Shown: positions 6,102 through 6,352 of the stretch, one piece after another
How positions within the stretch are numbered: position 1 is the first letter of the stretch
Layout of the letters: each line of letters starts with the position of its first letter
Assembly (NCBI GenBank): GCA_002396665.1
Contig: DGYJ01000096.1
Location: 3,066 to 9,417, forward strand
Direction of reading: 5' to 3'
DNA: 6,352 nucleotides
Origin: Bdellovibrionaceae bacterium UBA5009
GTDB lineage: Bacteria > Bdellovibrionota > Bdellovibrionia > Bdellovibrionales > Bdellovibrionaceae
Translations under genes and position numbers: made by a program
The notes under the pieces: generated by a model
Told to the model about the DNA's origin: nothing
Seen by the model: the letters and a program-made list of their open reading frames with translations, nothing else
Database searches by the model: none

Positions 6102-6323
6102 CTATTTTGTTTTTGCAATTCTGTCATAGAATTTTCTTAAGCTACTTCCCATGGGCATTGCCCCGTCCACAATTTTCCGCGCTTGCTCGACGGACATATC
6201 ATTTGCTGCCTGACACAAATCTTCGTAAAGATTTGATGTCGCCCCAACCGCCAAAGAGGGAAAGGCCCCATCGTCGACCTCGCCATAGCCAACAATTTGA
6301 AAATTTTGAAAAAGCTCTTTCAT
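6102..6323 (-). CDS. Small hypothetical protein (73 aa, possibly extending past the window edge)
   Basis: I do not recognise this protein. The 73 residues from the ATG at 6323 are soluble and mixed alpha/beta in character: a short strand-like start (Q-I-V-G-Y-G-E-V-D-D-G-A), then helical segments around L-Y-E-D-L-C-Q-A-A and S-V-E-Q-A-R-K-I-V, and a basic tail ending R-I-A-K-T-K. One Cys, no signal peptide and no membrane segment. The ATG has no Shine-Dalgarno at normal distance; the nearest, GGAGGGAG, is about 20 bases away. The frame stays open from this ATG to the right edge, so the gene could begin outside the window. The TerC gene follows after 28 bases on the same strand, so the two are probably cotranscribed. 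A coding role is likely from even codon use and position; function is unknown. Confidence 0.6.
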   Translation of the reverse strand: MKELFQNFQIVGYGEVDDGAFPSLAVGATSNLYEDLCQAANDMSVEQARKIVDGAMPMGSSLRKFYDRIAKTK

Positions 6324-6331
6324 ACATTTCG

Positions 6332-6352
6332 TATATAGTGGCTCCCTCCACT
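6332..6352 (-). promoter_or_regulatory. TATATA box and small hairpin at the right edge
   Basis: On the minus strand AGTGG, loop AGGGAG, CCACT (6352-6337) forms a 5-bp hairpin with a purine-rich loop, overlapping by one base TATATA at 6337-6332. TATATA could be a -10 element for the small gene, which would make its transcript nearly leaderless; alternatively the GGAGG in the hairpin could be a distant ribosome site. The -35 region is outside the window. Confidence 0.25.

Noticed and set aside
6096..6127. Internal promoter for the TerC gene (TATAAA with ATGACA)
   Set aside because: The spacer of about 20 bases is too long and the -35 is imperfect, so it is mentioned only within the TerC entry.

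Overview
The window is about 40% GC by eye and densely coded, with AT-rich codons, GTG starts, and genes separated by 1-2 bases. The protein set is an exported metzincin protease with a D-C-Y motif, a class I methyltransferase starting in a Y-L-H-G-Y manner, a FAAH-like amidase and a YgdQ-type TerC protein. Together these resemble low-GC predatory or predator-related Gram-negatives (Bdellovibrionota). That placement is an inference from protein style; no rRNA or marker gene is present.

Layout, left to right. (1) Positions 1-405 (+) hold the 3' end of an unrecognised gene. Its stop overlaps the stop of a convergent amidase gene, and its probable intrinsic terminator lies inside the last codons of that amidase. 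(2) Positions 3938-402 (-) form a tight three-gene operon: secreted metzincin-like metalloprotease, then SAM-dependent methyltransferase, then FAAH-like amidase, with gaps of 2 and 1 bases. (3) A 108-base divergent spacer (3939-4046) carries the operon's likely promoter. (4) Positions 4047-4571 (+) encode a THEM6/4HBT-like hot-dog thioesterase with a hydrophobic N-terminus. (5) A 75-base convergent spacer contains short degenerate repeats and no clear terminator. (6) Positions 6323-4647 (-) form a second cluster: a small 73-residue unknown protein, a TerC/YgdQ-like membrane protein, and an FMN nitroreductase whose start overlaps the TerC stop by one base.

How the genes may work together: the first operon pairs an exported protease with a cytoplasmic methyltransferase and an amidase of the fatty-acid-amide hydrolase type, and an acyl-CoA-thioesterase-like gene is divergent from it. 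A shared role in breaking down or recycling lipid or peptide material is conceivable but rests only on gene order. The TerC-nitroreductase pair suggests metal or redox stress handling. No mobile element, CRISPR array, tRNA or rRNA was seen. No gene-free stretch exceeds about 110 bases. I found no convincing wholly new system; the most distinctive items are the metzincin-methyltransferase-amidase operon and the terminator embedded in a neighbouring gene.
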